DNA of 64,000 nt from Adiantum capillus-veneris (GCA_014529385.2 CM043960.1:71997910-72061909), one strand, 5' to 3'; counted from the stretch's first letter, positions 32,526-45,670 are shown. Notes: a model not told the origin generated them from the sequence alone. Translations and numbers: made by a program.

Positions 32526-32741
32526 AATGGTATTTAATTTTTATGTGGATTTTCTATATTGGGTATTTTTAGAGGTTTTTCCCAATCCTGAGTTGGCTCA
32601 CTATATTAGTATATCCCTATTCCACTCTCTAGTCATCTTCTATTATTCTTCCTATGGAGTTACTTCACTTAGAAGGAAACACTTTTATGTTTTGTATGGT
32701 CCCATGGGTCATATCTGACCTCCGTGGAACGATAATTCAAC

Positions 32742-32837
<96 letters not shown>

Positions 32838-32851
32838 CTATCTAGGTAGGA

Positions 32852-32937
<86 letters not shown>

Positions 32938-33034
32938 GGCCCCCTCCCACTCCATATCCTCCGCTTCCCCTGCTCTCTCTTCACTGAATTTCCCCATTAG
33001 CAATATCATTAGTGGGGAGATGGGGGATAAAGAA

Positions 33035-33129
<95 letters not shown>
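32742..33129. repeat. compound microsatellite
   Basis: (CT)n 32742-32762, (TA)n 32763-32791, (TG)n 32791-32834, (TC)n 32855-32933, a 100-bp unique piece, (CT)n 33037-33081, (AT)n 33082-33110 and (AC)n 33111-33129. Open frames here are repeat artefacts. Confidence 0.95.
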
Positions 33130-34234
33130 TACATGTGTGTGTGTAAGCAAAGAATATTACAATGACTACATTAATCAAGAGTAAAGACATTGGGTTAGGA
33201 AAATTGATGCATTCATGAAAGTCCATTGAGCACAATAAATAAAAAAATTGAGTAACCCCTTTAGCTTTTATCCATAACCTCAAACGCTAGCCACGTACAA
33301 ATGCCAATATTCAACGAGCCTGTCTTGCTTATAAATAATGAACCTCTCTAGGAACTTTTGAATTTATAGTAGTGGCCTTTAAATGTTCATCATGTGTTGG
33401 ATCATAATCAACATCCCCTATTTAGGCTCCTTACCACATGCTGGCCATGAGCAGATTTTTGAATGTACATTCACTCTCGCCCAACTGGGATTACATACCA
33501 GAATAAAGGCTTTTCCCACTATGTAAGGTTTACAAAATACTGAAGTCCTTATATTTTTTTAAACTAGGATTTTCACCAGTAGTACCATATTTGATGAATC
33601 CATACTTTGCTCAAAATATATACGTACCTTATCAACTACCAAACCGTTCACAAAAAAGCCAGAAGGGGGTATGTGGAAATCATGACTAAGGAGTCATTTT
33701 TAGCTAAGGAAATATATCAATTACATTAAAAAATAGAGAGTATAATTGCAGGGAACCAACCCAATATCATTGTCGGAGGAAAAGGTTACAAAAACTATTC
33801 AGAATTGACCTACACTTACATAAATTTCCTTGACTATGGTGAGGAATTTCCAGAGAAAGCCGTGATAGAGATCTTTGGTTTGCCAATAGTAATACTATCA
33901 TGCAATACGTAGCATGTATCCAATATCCAGCCCATGCTTTAAGAGCCAGTAGGATCAAAAGATGATGCCGTTCATGTCTAAAGATAATCCATAATAAGAC
34001 ATGCTATTCCAATGATGTGTGTGTGTGTGTGTCTGTGGCCCTCCCCCATCCTTAAGGAGAAGTCAACCTGGTGGAAGATAGGCCGCCAAGTGGACCTATC
34101 CTCCACCAATGTATTGGCAAGTAGTACCATGTCAATGCGTATTGAAGGAAATTGATTACCCTACAAAAACTCCACGGATCAAAGTGTGTCTCTTGAAACC
34201 ATTTGCTTCAAATAAGTGGACAAGTTTCAAGATA
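33130..34234. other. no recognisable gene
   Basis: A/T-rich, with a short (TG)n run near 34,015. It may be the 3' end of the Penelope-like relic on the - strand, but no GIY-YIG endonuclease motif was found. Confidence 0.5.
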
Positions 34235-36150
34235 TCAATTTATGCTGAGACGTATGTGATGCATTGTAAATAATGGGCTGAATCTATGATACACATACTT
34301 TAGTTGCCATTTTAATGGGTCTATTGCTCTTCGCTTGTATGAAAGAAATATTCTGACAAGGTAACTTATCCTTCTTCCAGTAGTACTAGTCGTATACTGT
34401 CCAATGAATGGTCGTAGAATTTGAAAAAATGTCGACAAATATGTCGTGGAATATGTGTTATAACTGGGCTTGATATCGAGAATATCAAGTGGATAGATTG
34501 TAAAAGGGTGATGTTTTGAAAGAGGTTTATTATGATTGGGATAGTCTAAAGCAAACCGATTATTAACAAACAATAAATCATCCATAAACCTCCATGAATA
34601 GAGGAATGCCATCAACATTTGAGTCTTTCCTACACGCAAAAGTTTTCTGATATACTGTAGTTCAAACCATGCCAAATATAATTTACACCGTAATGGTGAG
34701 CAAGAATATCCCTTGGGAATACCTTTAATTTGATTAAAGATGCCAGATCCAAGTCTAGAAACACAATAATCCAGTAAAAACTGGTTTAAACTGCAAAAAG
34801 TCTCAAATGAAAAGCTCACTTCTTTTTGTTTCTTCATAATAAGAAGTGTTTTCTTCCTGGCTTTCTTGAAGCCATTATACCCAAGGTGTGTAACCAGTTT
34901 GATTAGATTGTTTAAAGTATCCATAAGTCCATTCTATCCATAATGTGGAATGGCTTCATAACCCGCCTTAATGTCAAACGTGCATGCACAAAAAATGGAT
35001 TCAGGAAGATTGATAAAAAAATCATACCATTTATTGAGGATCCAATAACAATTAGTTTTAATCTTCGACATTGTGCTCATTTTTTTGTGGTAGATTTCAG
35101 TATGTTCAACAAGTCCAAGGTCTGATCCTTTCAAAAATGAGGCTGATAGCAAAGTAGCAGGAGAGAGCACACAATTATGGGCATTAGTGATACATCTAAA
35201 TTCATTCTTATGCAGTTTAAAGTTGCCCATAAGATATGGTAGTGTTGTTTTTTGAGGAACCGAAAACCCCACGTTAGAAGAAAAGGCTAGTATAGTAGAC
35301 ACAATGAACTCTTTAGTATCAATTGAAGGTGTGAATTTCAACGATTTAATTCATTTATGAGCCGCTAATCATGCAAGTTTTTTGCATATAAACATTGGTG
35401 TATCAGAGGATTTGTCAATACCACAAATAAACAACCATTTAGACAAAACAAATCTCTCATCCATAATAAGATTATTCAAAAACCAAGATTTTTGATTGAC
35501 TACATGATTAGGGAAGAGAAGAGAAAACTTCTCCTTAATAGTATTGCTGAAGAATTTCACATGTTCAAGGCATATTGGAATTCCAATAATGCTGCATATT
35601 TTCTCCCATGCGTGTTGAAATTATTTAGCCACTTTAACCCAATCTATTTGCACCGAAGGTATATGACTAAGGCCTTGTGTTAGAAATTCCATGAGTTTTC
35701 AGTGATGTGCAATGCAAGTGTTAGTAGTGATGACATGTTTCCCAAAAGAGTCATACTCAACAAGGAATGGTGCAAAAATGTTGTTAGTTCCACAACAATA
35801 GCTTTCAACAAAGTCAAAGGGAGCAACAAATGTGTGCCAAGGTTTATAAAGAATAGTGTGGAGATTAAGATTGTATTTCCATCCAAATTGTATTCTAAAG
35901 AGATCCAGTGAATGTGGGATAGAGAAGTTCATAAGCATATCTTGAAAGAACCCATAAGGGTGTATAAAAATCCATAAATTTATTCCAAAATGTTAAATGT
36001 ATGAATCTACCATGAGCTTTCTTAACACAATTGAATCTTTTCATACCATTATTTTTATATGAGCTAGATCGTACCTAATCATTGTTAAAGACAAACTCCA
36101 AAGCCGTAGGGGTATCTCCAATATCATTCAATACCCAAAAAATATGAGAT
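34235..36150 (-). pseudogene. reverse transcriptase relic, Penelope-like
   Basis: On the - strand an N-terminal domain can be followed from about 36,150 (FNCVKKAHGRFIHLTFWNKF, 36,035-35,975) with many frame changes. Then come DKSSDTPMFICKKLA (35,415-35,370), LPYLMGNFKLHKNEFRCITN (35,245-35,180), TFDIKAGYEAIPH (34,975-34,940), GIPKGYSCSPL (34,720-34,690) and the catalytic RFMDDLLFVN (34,580-34,550). The order P-K-x-H-K, F-D-I, G-I-P-x-G-x-x-x-S-P, x-x-D-D with no integrase or LTR fits Penelope-like RTs, not LTR, LINE or group II RTs. At least one TAA (34,931) and other stops. The exact clade and any endonuclease are not visible. Confidence 0.65.
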
Positions 36151-36844
36151 TTCTTAGTGGCCGCCGCTGATGAAGAACTACTAGGGGTATTCATGGTAAT
36201 CTTCACCAGCTCTTTTCCCTTGGTTGGTCAAAGCAGTGAGTCAATTGTATTAGCAATTGGAGTGTTTACAATCCTTGGAAGAAGTGCTATTCTAGGTGTG
36301 TACACCACTAAACTCCTTGCCGCTTCAAGAAGGTGCTCATGGGAGAAGTAGTATATGATAAGAGCATGGCAAATTTCAATGGGAATAGATGCCACCCATC
36401 CAATAAATGTGTAAATCTGTGCCATTTTGGTAAATTTTGAAAAACATACCACAAAAGATGATCAACCCATAAGATAGATGTTGTACATTCAGAATTGATA
36501 TCTTATTTTTTGCATGCACATTTAACAAAGGATCTGTAGGTATTCCAACAATTGCGTAGAAATATCATGGTATCTTTGGTTCTATCAACGAGTGACAATC
36601 CTTTGGTTCAAGCATAAGAGAATGATTATTGCACTTTGATGGATCTACCTCTCCCAAGGACACTTGAGAAATAGAAAAGGAAAAATGAGACAAAAGAAGG
36701 TGTTTAGCTTGGAGGGCACTGGTTTTGCATTGATCTATCGCTCCTTAGGGATAGCGCAAAGCAGGGCCAAGGAGGAAATAGTGAAGGGAGCACAATGATT
36801 GATGATTTCAAAGTCCCATAGTTTATTCGCTAGCCTAATGGCAT

Positions 36845-37297
36845 CTAATTCAACCTGTCTAGGAGGGAGTAAAGGTACGACACCACTAAACACTGGATAT
36901 AGATATTTACCTTGACCTCATTAGAAGTACCACTCATAAAGGAAAAGGCTTCCTTTTCTTGGGGATCTAATAGTTCTAAGTCAAGTAAGGGATTGATGAC
37001 ATTCGGAGTTTGCTTGATCTCAATAGGAAGAGAGGGGATATTGTTTATAAGGTAAACATGGTTGACAGTGGATAGAAGATAACTAAAATAGAAGTCTAAA
37101 TCAGTATTATCTTGGGCATCAATAAAGTAAAGAGACAAAAGAAAGTTTTCACATGCATGAACTAAGTTAAGAGATTCTTTCCTTGAATTAGCAAGGATGC
37201 TAATCCAGTCTTTCACCGATGTTGGTTCGATAGCTGAAAGTGTTTTGTTGTTGATGGCTTCTCTCTCAAAGTCCAATAACCATTTGTGAAAGTCCAA
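36845..37297 (-). CDS. unknown open frame upstream of the Penelope-like RT
   Basis: About 150 codons opening FHKWLLDFEREAINN, with acid and Leu rich content and no motif I recognise. It points the same way as the RT relic and lies about 0.7 kb upstream of it, so it could be the remains of its first ORF. It could equally be chance in A/T-rich DNA. Confidence 0.25.
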   Translation of the reverse strand: MDFHKWLLDFEREAINNKTLSAIEPTSVKDWISILANSRKESLNLVHACENFLLSLYFIDAQDNTDLDFYFSYLLSTVNHVYLINNIPSLPIEIKQTPNVINPLLDLELLDPQEKEAFSFMSGTSNEVKVNIYIQCLVVSYLYSLLDRLN

Positions 37298-38402
37298 TCC
37301 CTTGAAGCATGATAGAATAAACTGAGTGCCAAGGGGTGGGATTGGGATCTCTTCATCAAGAGATTACCCAAGTTTCACCAATGATGTGATCCATTCCCCC
37401 TGTACCAATTACTCCAAAATTAGATCAGTATCTTAGGAATTACAAAAGAAGATACAAATTAAGTTAACTATACCAAACTACCGTTCCACGGGTAGTCGGG
37501 GAAACTAGATGTGTGTGTTTACGAATGATCATCCTCATCATTTTCAATTGCATAGTTAACTTAAAATAACAGGTAATGAAAGTCATGACACAAAAACTCT
37601 CATATTTTTGAAAACCGATACAACAAATCCTAGATTTCATATGAAGTTTTGATTATAATCAATAACCAGATGCAAAAGACGAAGAAGGCATATTGGTACA
37701 CCAGAGGAAGAAGACTGAGACCTATACCTGCCACCATCCAAAAACGGCATCAAGTTAGAACTTGTTATGCCCCAATTGGGAAGACAAGTATAAGGATGCC
37801 TCAATCGCATGTTATCAATGTCCCTAACTCATAAGAGGACCTTTCACAGACTCCTTCACAATTGGCATAATTACATTTTTTGTTTTCCTAGGTAGAAAAG
37901 GTCCAATTCTAGAGTTAGCGTATTTTGTACAACATTTCGTTGTATAATCCTGACCTACTTTCTGCAAAAAACCTTTCTCGAGACCAAATATTTTTTGAGA
38001 GAACATCAGCAATAGACCGCCTTTTAATATGACACAAGGTGGATCTACAATATGTGATCAGAAGGCAACAAAAAAAGAAAACAGAATAAGGCCCAGGTGT
38101 CATACATTTACCCTATAGCTTTTAGGGGCACTTACTCTCAACAGTTTTAACCTTTATGTTCAAAATTACCTACAACCATAGATTTTTCAAGAGGCCAGAC
38201 AATGTGCTATGCTAACCGCTTATCAATGTATTAATCAATTAGAAAAGCCAATACAGTTTCTCTACATTATACCTTGTAGTCCTCGTAACTTATATATGTT
38301 AGATTGTTAATATCAACCAAATTATGTGTATTAGATCATTTAGCCGTTATATGGCTTTATGGTTTTAGGTTTTCATATAATCTTAAATTCATGTTAAAAA
38401 CC
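37298..38402. other. no recognisable gene; left flank of the young copia insertion
   Basis: Non-coding, A/T-rich. The last bases before the LTR are AAACC, which compare with AACCC right after the other LTR. Confidence 0.5.
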
Positions 38403-39165
38403 TGTTAGGAAATAAGACGTAGCTAAATAGGTTTTTGAGTAGATTACTTAATGGAGGGAGATAGATTTCACACACAAGAGATTATAGAGTAGAGAGAGAG
38501 AGAGAGTACACACGATATACGTGGTTCACCCAATGTGGGCTACGTCCACGGGAAAGCAGCCACTCAATGGCTTTAGCACTTCAAAAGAAGAAGTAGTTTA
38601 CAAAGGGATTAAACCCTTGATAGAGCTCCTGCCTTGCTTCACTCTCACCACCTCACACTCACCTTGTTGCATCAACTTCACACTATGAAATGTGTGTAGA
38701 AATGGCCTCCTTTTATAGGCCAAAAGGGTTGCCCTCTCTTATGAGAGGCAGCCATGTGTAGCCGCCCTTGTGCGAATAAATCCAAATCGGACCCTCCAAT
38801 CCGCCCATGTGTGGCCGCCCTTGAGAAGACAAGTCCGCTTTTGAATTCGGCCACCGGCCACCGGCCATTGACTTCCGACCACCGGCCATCGGCCATTGAC
38901 TATCGGCCACCGGCCAACCGACCGGTTGTTTTCCGACCACTTTCCAGCCGCCGTTCGGCCATAATATTCATGCGAAAAAAAAAGTCTCGGGGGCCTCCGC
39001 CCCCGAGGCCTCTAAAGTTGCCCCTGATTCTTGTCCGTGAAAATTTTGGTTTCCGGTGAGTGATTTTCCTTCACGCACGATGGCTTCTCCTCATAATGGG
39101 GGCCTTACAAATGTGCGCTTTTACCACAGAAAATTACAAGGGTAAATCAAGCTCCATACTTAACA
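38403..39165 (-). repeat. 3' LTR of the young copia element
   Basis: 763 bp; reads TGTTAGGA...TTAACA on the + strand. Differs from the other LTR by scattered substitutions and by extra copies of a short CGGCCACCGGCCAT-type repeat near 38,848-38,920 that make it 26 bp longer. Confidence 0.95.
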
Positions 39166-39178
39166 ATCTCCCACTTGG
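39166..39178 (-). other. polypurine tract
   Basis: On the - strand CCAAGTGGGAGAT lies directly before the 3' LTR, where second-strand synthesis would be primed. Confidence 0.75.
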
Positions 39179-39225
39179 AGGCTGATCTCCAAACCAAACC
39201 TGTGACTGCTTTCCATTCTGGCTTC

Positions 39226-41873
39226 TTATCCTTGAATGCCGATTGAAGATGAGCAAAAGCTCAACTTCTCCTTGTTGACCACCTTTGTAAACATGTCTGC
39301 AGGATTTTCACTTGTATGCACCTTTCCTAGCTTTAGCTGTCCCTCTTCCAAAAGAGTGCGTATGAAGTGATATCTCACCTCAATGTGCTTTGTCCTTGAA
39401 TGAAAGGTTGAGTTCTTCGCAAGATGAATAGCGCTTTGGCTATCACTGTACAAGACACAATTGTCTTGTTTGAATCCAATCTCTTCTAAGAATCTGTGAA
39501 GCCACATAATTTCTTTGCTTGCCTCCGTCATTGCTACATACTCTGCTTCCGTGGTAGAAAGTGAAACCACTTTCTGCAGCTTTGAAGCCCAGCTTACTGC
39601 TGTGCCTCCAACCATGAACACATAGCCAGTAGTGCTCCTTCGAGTATCTTTGTCACCTGCCATATCTGCATCAGCATACCCTTCTAGAAAAATATCAGTT
39701 CCTCCAAAATACAAAGCATTTGTTGTTGTCCCTTTTAGATACCTAAGTATCCACTTCACAGCTTGCCAATGCTCTTTACCTGGGTTGTCCATGAACCTAC
39801 TCACAACTCCCACTGCATGTGCAATGTCTAGCCTTGTCCAGACCATAGCATACATTAGAGAACCTACCGCTGCAACATATGGAACTTTAGACATATAGGC
39901 TAGCTCCTCTTGTGTCTTTGGACACATATCCTTCGTTAGTTTAAAATGACCAGCCAAAGGTGTAGAAACTGGTTTTGCATTTTGTATTGCAAACCTTTCT
40001 AGTACCTTCTTGATGTAATCTTCTTGAGATAGCTTTATTGTCTTCGTCCTGTCCCTTGATATTTTCATACCAAGTATCCTCTTTGCAATACCTAAATCTT
40101 TCATTGAAAAAGATTTGGACAGCTCCTCGTTTAGGTCTTTGATGTCCTGCATGTTAGCACTTGCAATCAACATGTCATCAACATACAACATTAGGATGAT
40201 GAATTTCCCATCTCCCAAATTCTTTGTGTAGACGCAGTGATCTGAGTTGCATCTTGTGAATCCATGATCCAACATCCATCGATCAATCTTCAAGTACCAT
40301 TGTCTTGATGCTTGCTTTAAACCATACAAGCTCTTCTTTAATCTGCAAACCATTTTCTCCTTACCTTTTACTTCATACCCCTTTGGTTGAAGCATGTAGA
40401 TTTCCTCCTCTAAGTCACCGTGAGGGAATGCCGTATTTACATCCATTTGCTCGAGATTTAGATCATGAGTAGCCACAAGGCTTAAGACAAGCCTAATTGA
40501 GTTCATTTTTACAACAGGAGAAAATATTTCATTGAAGTCAATACCTTTCTTTTGAGAAAAACCTTTTACCACAAGCTTAGACTTGTACCTTTTCTTCCCA
40601 CCTTCTTCTTCCTTCAGCTTGTACACCCATTTGTTTTGAAGTGCCCGCTTACCTTTAGGCAACTCAACCAACTCCCATGTTTGGTTGCGATGTAGTGAGT
40701 CCATCTCCACTTGCATGCTCTTCGTCCACTCTTCTTTGGATTCATGTTGCATAGCTTCTTCGTATGATTCCGGCTCTCCAGAATCTGAGATCAAGAGATG
40801 GTTGAAGGAAGGAACAAACCTTTCTGGAGGTCTACTTGCTCTTGTAGATCTTCGGGGAATAGGTTGAGGCTCCTCATTTGGTTGACGTTGTTTCACATTG
40901 TCACCGTTTGCAGTCCTTGAGTCTTCACCGTCATCAAGCTCCATGTACTCATCACCTGTTTCTTGTGTTTGTTTTCTTTCCAAGTAATCTTTGTACATAT
41001 TTTGTTCGTTAAAAATTACATCCCTACTCCTTAAGATTTTACCATCTTCAGGATTCCATAGGCGATACCCAAAGTCACCTTCTCCATAGCCAATGAAGAA
41101 ACACTTTTTGGACTTTGCATCTAGCTTTGATCTTAGGCTTCTATCTATGTGCATGAAAGCCTCACACCCAAACACTTTGAGAAATGCATAATTCACCGGT
41201 TTACCTGTCCATGCCTCTTCTGGAACTCCCCCATCCAATGCCGTTGAGGGTGACCGGTTGATTAAGTACACAGACGTACTTACAGCTTCCGCCCAAAGCT
41301 CAAGCGGTAGGCCTGCATGTAGCCGCATGCTTCGTGCTCACTCCATGATTGTCCTGTTCATCCTTCCCGAAATCCCATTTTGTTGAGGTGTCCTTGGGGT
41401 TGTCCTTTGCCTCCGAATGCCATTGCTAGCACAAAAGCTTTCAAAAGCTTGGCTGCAATATTCACCTCCATTGTCGGATCTGAGGCATTTAACCTTGGTA
41501 CCTGTTTCATTCTCCACAAAGGCTTTCCACCTTTGAAATATGGAAAATACATCGGATTTATTCTTCATGACATAAACCCATGTTTTTCTAGTCGCATCGT
41601 CTATGAATGTTACATAGTACAATGAGCCACCAAGTGATGGTGTACTTGCAGGACCCCAAACATCAGAATGAACCAACTCAAGTTTTTTATTTTTTCTTTC
41701 ATTTCTTGATTTTTGAAATTTTACCCTCTTTTGTTTACCATAAACACAATCTTCACAGAACTCTAAGTTCACTTCTTTCAAACCTGGTAGAAGCTTCTTT
41801 GTTTGAAGGATTTGCATTCCTTTGGCACTCATATACCCAAGTTAGTAGTGCCACACCGCACTGTCAACTTCTG
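39226..41873 (-). pseudogene. integrase - reverse transcriptase - RNase H of the young copia element
   Basis: Begins just inside the cargo junction with EVDSAVWHY, then a TAA, LGYMSAKGMQIL (GAG-pre-integrase), the zinc finger CEDCVYGKQKRVKF, the core with HSDVWGPAST (Asp), RSDNGGEYCSQAF (Asp) and TPQQNGISGRMNRT (where the usual Glu is Gly), and a second stop at about 41,335. From 41,328 a 700-codon frame is unbroken: WVYKLKEEEGGKKRYKSKLV, MDVNTAFPHGDLEEEIYM, catalytic MLYVDDMLIA, RNase H VSLSTTEAEYVAMTEA, YSDSQSAIHLAKN, HIEVRYHFIR and NPADMFTK. RT and RNase H look functional. Confidence 0.92.
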
Positions 41874-41880
41874 TGGTTGC
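41874..41880. repeat. 7-bp direct repeat at the left cargo junction
   Basis: TGGTTGC, identical to 55648-55654. Read as a target site duplication of the cargo insertion. Confidence 0.6.
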
Positions 41881-42156
41881 TGCACAAAAGACCATATTAG
41901 GTAAAGTGGGAAAATCCCAATTCCCAGGTTGGACAACTTTCAATATATCATGTATAAAATATAGAGATTTTGTCAAAAATTTGAGTTTTCTTAAGGTCTC
42001 ATTCCACTTTATGCACATACAATACACAATGAAAACAACTAAAATATCATGGTTTCAATCAATTGGATTATTAGGAGAGGAGTATATTGCATCCATTATC
42101 GTTGTCTATGTTCTACTGTCCTACCTACAACTTATCTCAACATGGAGAGCTTGGTT

Positions 42157-43800
42157 TCTAGGTCCACCACTTGTCCAAGTTAATGTAAAAGTGACTCAAG
42201 GTTCACAACTTGTGAAAGCAAGGATCCATTGAGGAATACAATCCACTTGGCTATTTTTCCTTAATTTTTTGCATGTGACATTTAAGCAAGGTCCACTTCT
42301 AATCTATAACTTTTTAATTTGAGGCATGGGGCATACATAAAATATGTAGCATATGCTCTATTGCCTCATAGGAAGGTTGGTTTCAAGGTGCACTTATCCA
42401 TGCTAGCCTATCTTGGAGAAATGATGGAGCTTGCTTCTCTCCTTGTTTCAATGGAGACTAGCTTGGACAAGTGGTGGACCTTTGCTTCTCTCTATGTTTC
42501 AATAGAGTTAGCTTGGACAAGTGGTGATCTTGGAACAAAACCCCCATGTAAAACATATCATGGGTATTCCAAGTGATTAGAAAGATTACCATTTAAGATA
42601 TAACCTTATAGGTTGGACAACTAGATCTTGGCTTGGAGAAATGGTGGACCTTTGATTCTCTCCATGTTTCAATGGAGTCTATCTTGGAGAAATGGTGGAG
42701 CTTGCTTCTGTCCATGTTTCAATGGAGCCTAGCTTGAACAGTTGGTGGACCTTTGCTTCTCTCTATGTTTCAATAGAGTTAGCTTAGACACGTGGTGGAT
42801 CTTCAAAATAAACCAACTACTATCAATGTTGCCTAGCTTGGACAAGTGGTGGAGTGTTTCTCTACTCCATGTTTCAATGGATCTTAGCTTGGACAAGTGT
42901 TGGACCTTAAAACAAAAACCCCATGTACAACATAGAATGGATTTTCTAGATTTCAATGGAGTCTAGCTTTAACAAATGGTGGAGCTTGTCTTCATCCATG
43001 TTTCAATGAAACTAGCTTGGACAAGTGGTGGACCTTGTAACAAACCCTCCCATGTACAACATATCATTGGTTTTCTAAGTGATGGGAAGGAATACCATTC
43101 AAGATATAAACTTATAGCTTGGATAAGTAGTTGACTTTAAAACCAAATTCATCATAATACAATGAAATACAGGTCAGCCAATTCCTAAATCTTGAGACCA
43201 AACCTCCCATGCTATTAGAGATAATATATTGGATAAGTGGTGGACCTTCTATTATTTTCCCATGCCTAGTTTAGACAACCGGTACACTTCGCAGCTATAA
43301 AGGTTGGACGAGTTGTGGAGCCTTGTTTCTATCCATGTTTTAATGGATCCTAGCTTGGACAAGTGGTGGACCTTGGAAAAAAGCTTCCATGTACAACATA
43401 TATGAGGTTTTCCATATTTTAATGGAACCTATCTTGGACAAATGGTGAAGCTTTCTTCTCTCCATGTTGATTTTGGAACTACCTTAGACAAGTGGTGGAG
43501 CTTTTCTTTTCTACTCTTCATAATACAATGAAGTATATGTTGGTTACATGGTGAATCTTAAGGCCAAACCTCCCATTTTACTAGAGATGATAGGTTGGAC
43601 AAGTGGATCAACCTTCTATCATTTCTCCATGACTATATTGGACAATTAGTAGACATAACATCTCTCTATGTTGTCTAGAGATGATCTTGGACAAGTGATG
43701 GACCCTGCTTCTCTCTTCCCTTGGTTTACTAGTTTGAAGACTCAGTATATATACTTTCTTAGATCTAGCTTGAACAAGTGGTGGACCTTGCATCCACAAT
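42157..43800. repeat. 50-bp tandem repeat, left arm, outer block
   Basis: Degenerate copies of a unit containing TTGGACAAGTGGTGGACCTT and TCTCTCCATGTTTCAATGGA. The first copy (42,157-42,185) is inverted; the rest are in + orientation. Confidence 0.85.
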
Positions 43801-43876
43801 CTTAATTCAATATAAAAAAGTATATGAAAAAATAACATAGGAATCTTGGTTTGAAGGTCAAGCAATTAGGTTCCAA

Positions 43877-43970
43877 ATGCACATAATAATATATTTTCCA
43901 CCCATATTAAAAGAAAGTTAAATATGCACATAATAATATATTTTCCACCCATATTAAAAGAAAGTTAAAT
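43877..43970. repeat. 47-bp perfect tandem duplication
   Basis: A unit starting ATGCACATAATAATATATTT is present twice without a difference, in the downstream region of the phosphatase-like exon. Confidence 0.95.
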
Positions 43971-44603
43971 ATGTTATTACCAAATTGACAAAGGTAACGT
44001 CCAAGAATTATATCTTTCCATCTTGTCAGATCTAAATCTTCATCAATGCGACATGCATGTATACATCAACTTTCAAGCCATTCAAGAATACATGCACTTA
44101 GATTCCATAGTTTTGTTTTCAAAGTCTTTTAGGTTCTAAAACTCTTTCACATAAAGTATGTAATGACAAAATTCTTGAAGCAAACATTTGTGCCCAAGAA
44201 AAAGATCCCTCTCACATATTTAAAGTCCATGAATTCTCTGATCCACACTTACAAGTTTTATTTTGACATCAAACATCAATTCTTTCATAGTTCCAAATAA
44301 ATGCAACCTCGATATGAATTGACAAAAAATGAATTTCTTTTACTATATGACCCAACATAGGCCCCAATCAAATAAAAAATGAGTCCCCAAAAATTTGGGT
44401 GCACTCTAGCAATACATCAGAGTCCCCTTACAATAGGATGCACTCCAATAGTACATTGAAGTCCCCTTAGAGTAGGGTGCACTCCATTCAAGTGTTCATA
44501 AAATTGACACACCTTTAAAATAAAATAAAAAGACTATATCAAATTATATAAATGTTGAAAGATACACACTAGAATAAAAAAAGCATCTTATAGCCATATT
44601 TAT

Positions 44604-45379
44604 TCAATGCTTTCGTGTTGACAAGTACACACCAAGGACATAATTTGTCTCAGAATCACTATACTGATTTACAATTGTGTTGTATGTATAGACTCTCTTA
44701 TCTCTTGCATACAACCATCCTACCAACCATGGAATTATGGTTCTCTGCAAGAAGTTTTGAAGTTGCTCGGAAGTTTGCCTCCACATCTTTGGAAATATAA
44801 GATATGTCCCTGGCATGTTCCACATCACCCTATATGGAGTGTCATCAAAAATTAAGGTATTGTTTGCATCCAAATCCTCAAATATCTTCCAAATATCACT
44901 CAGATTTTTGTGATAAACCCTTGTAAACCCTAACATGATATTTGGATTTTGGCAATTTTTGTTACTCATAAACACCTTGAACTTGGTATACTGCTCAGGA
45001 AAGCACTTTTGAGTGATGCGTTGCACCCTTGTTAAGTTATAGCAACTCCATATCCATAGCTCAAAGTATTCAGCACAAAAATCCAAAAAACTTTGTGCGT
45101 CTGGTCGCACCACATGATAAACTTCATCTTTGTCCTCCACAAGTCGCATGTGTTGAGCCCAAGATGGCATAGAATCTCCATGTTTCATTTCAACTGTCTT
45201 GAGAAGTAACCCCTCTAGATCCAAGATAAGTACTCTTTTGATGTCCTTGAAAGCAAGTGGTAGGTGATAAGGAGGTGATTCATTCCTTGGACAAGGTCTT
45301 GGAGGAGGTTGGATGGGTAATTCAATAGTTTTCTTCAATTTATGCCAGCATATAGCCAATCCATTTTTCTGTAATGGTT
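44604..45379 (-). CDS. FCP1/NIF-like HAD phosphatase-fold exon B (terminal exon)
   Basis: Acceptor TTTAATTTCAG at 45380, then 2 nt completing a split codon and 257 codons to TGA (44604), with AATAAA overlapping the stop region. Residues 50-57 (LILDLEGL) occupy the place of the FCP1 motif DxDxT: the second Asp is Glu and the Thr is Leu. RPDAQSFLDFCAEYFELWIW (91-110) and LIFDDTPYR (175-183) are the conserved FCP1-homology segments; the DD that holds Mg2+ is kept. The family includes CTD phosphatases and plant proteins with a DLNGLL motif. Phosphatase activity is doubtful without the second Asp. No ATG opens this exon, so an upstream exon is needed. Confidence 0.75.
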
Positions 45380-45670
45380 CTGAAATTAAAGAACAAGAAC
45401 ACTTAATGCAAACACAACAATAGACATGATTTTTACATTGTCTACCCTAAGGTTTTATTAGATACCAAAATCCATCTATGATCTACTCATTAATAGAAAG
45501 AAAGTCAAATTAAAATCCTGACTCTTTTTTATGCTACACTCTCTCTTAGTCTCAATACCATGGAGTTCAACTAGACTTAAGTCAACTAATAACTACTACT
45601 TGTTGTTAAAGGTATGCTTGAAGTGTATAAGGCTTAACCAATGCTCTAGTGTAGAATGGGTATTTAGGTC

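Noticed and set aside
32654-33283. Several open frames through the compound microsatellite
   Set aside because: Pure dinucleotide-repeat artefacts in all frames.
38678-39059. Open frames within the copia LTRs (also 57285-57467)
   Set aside because: Present in both LTRs and disrupted by the indel between them; LTR sequence, not genes.
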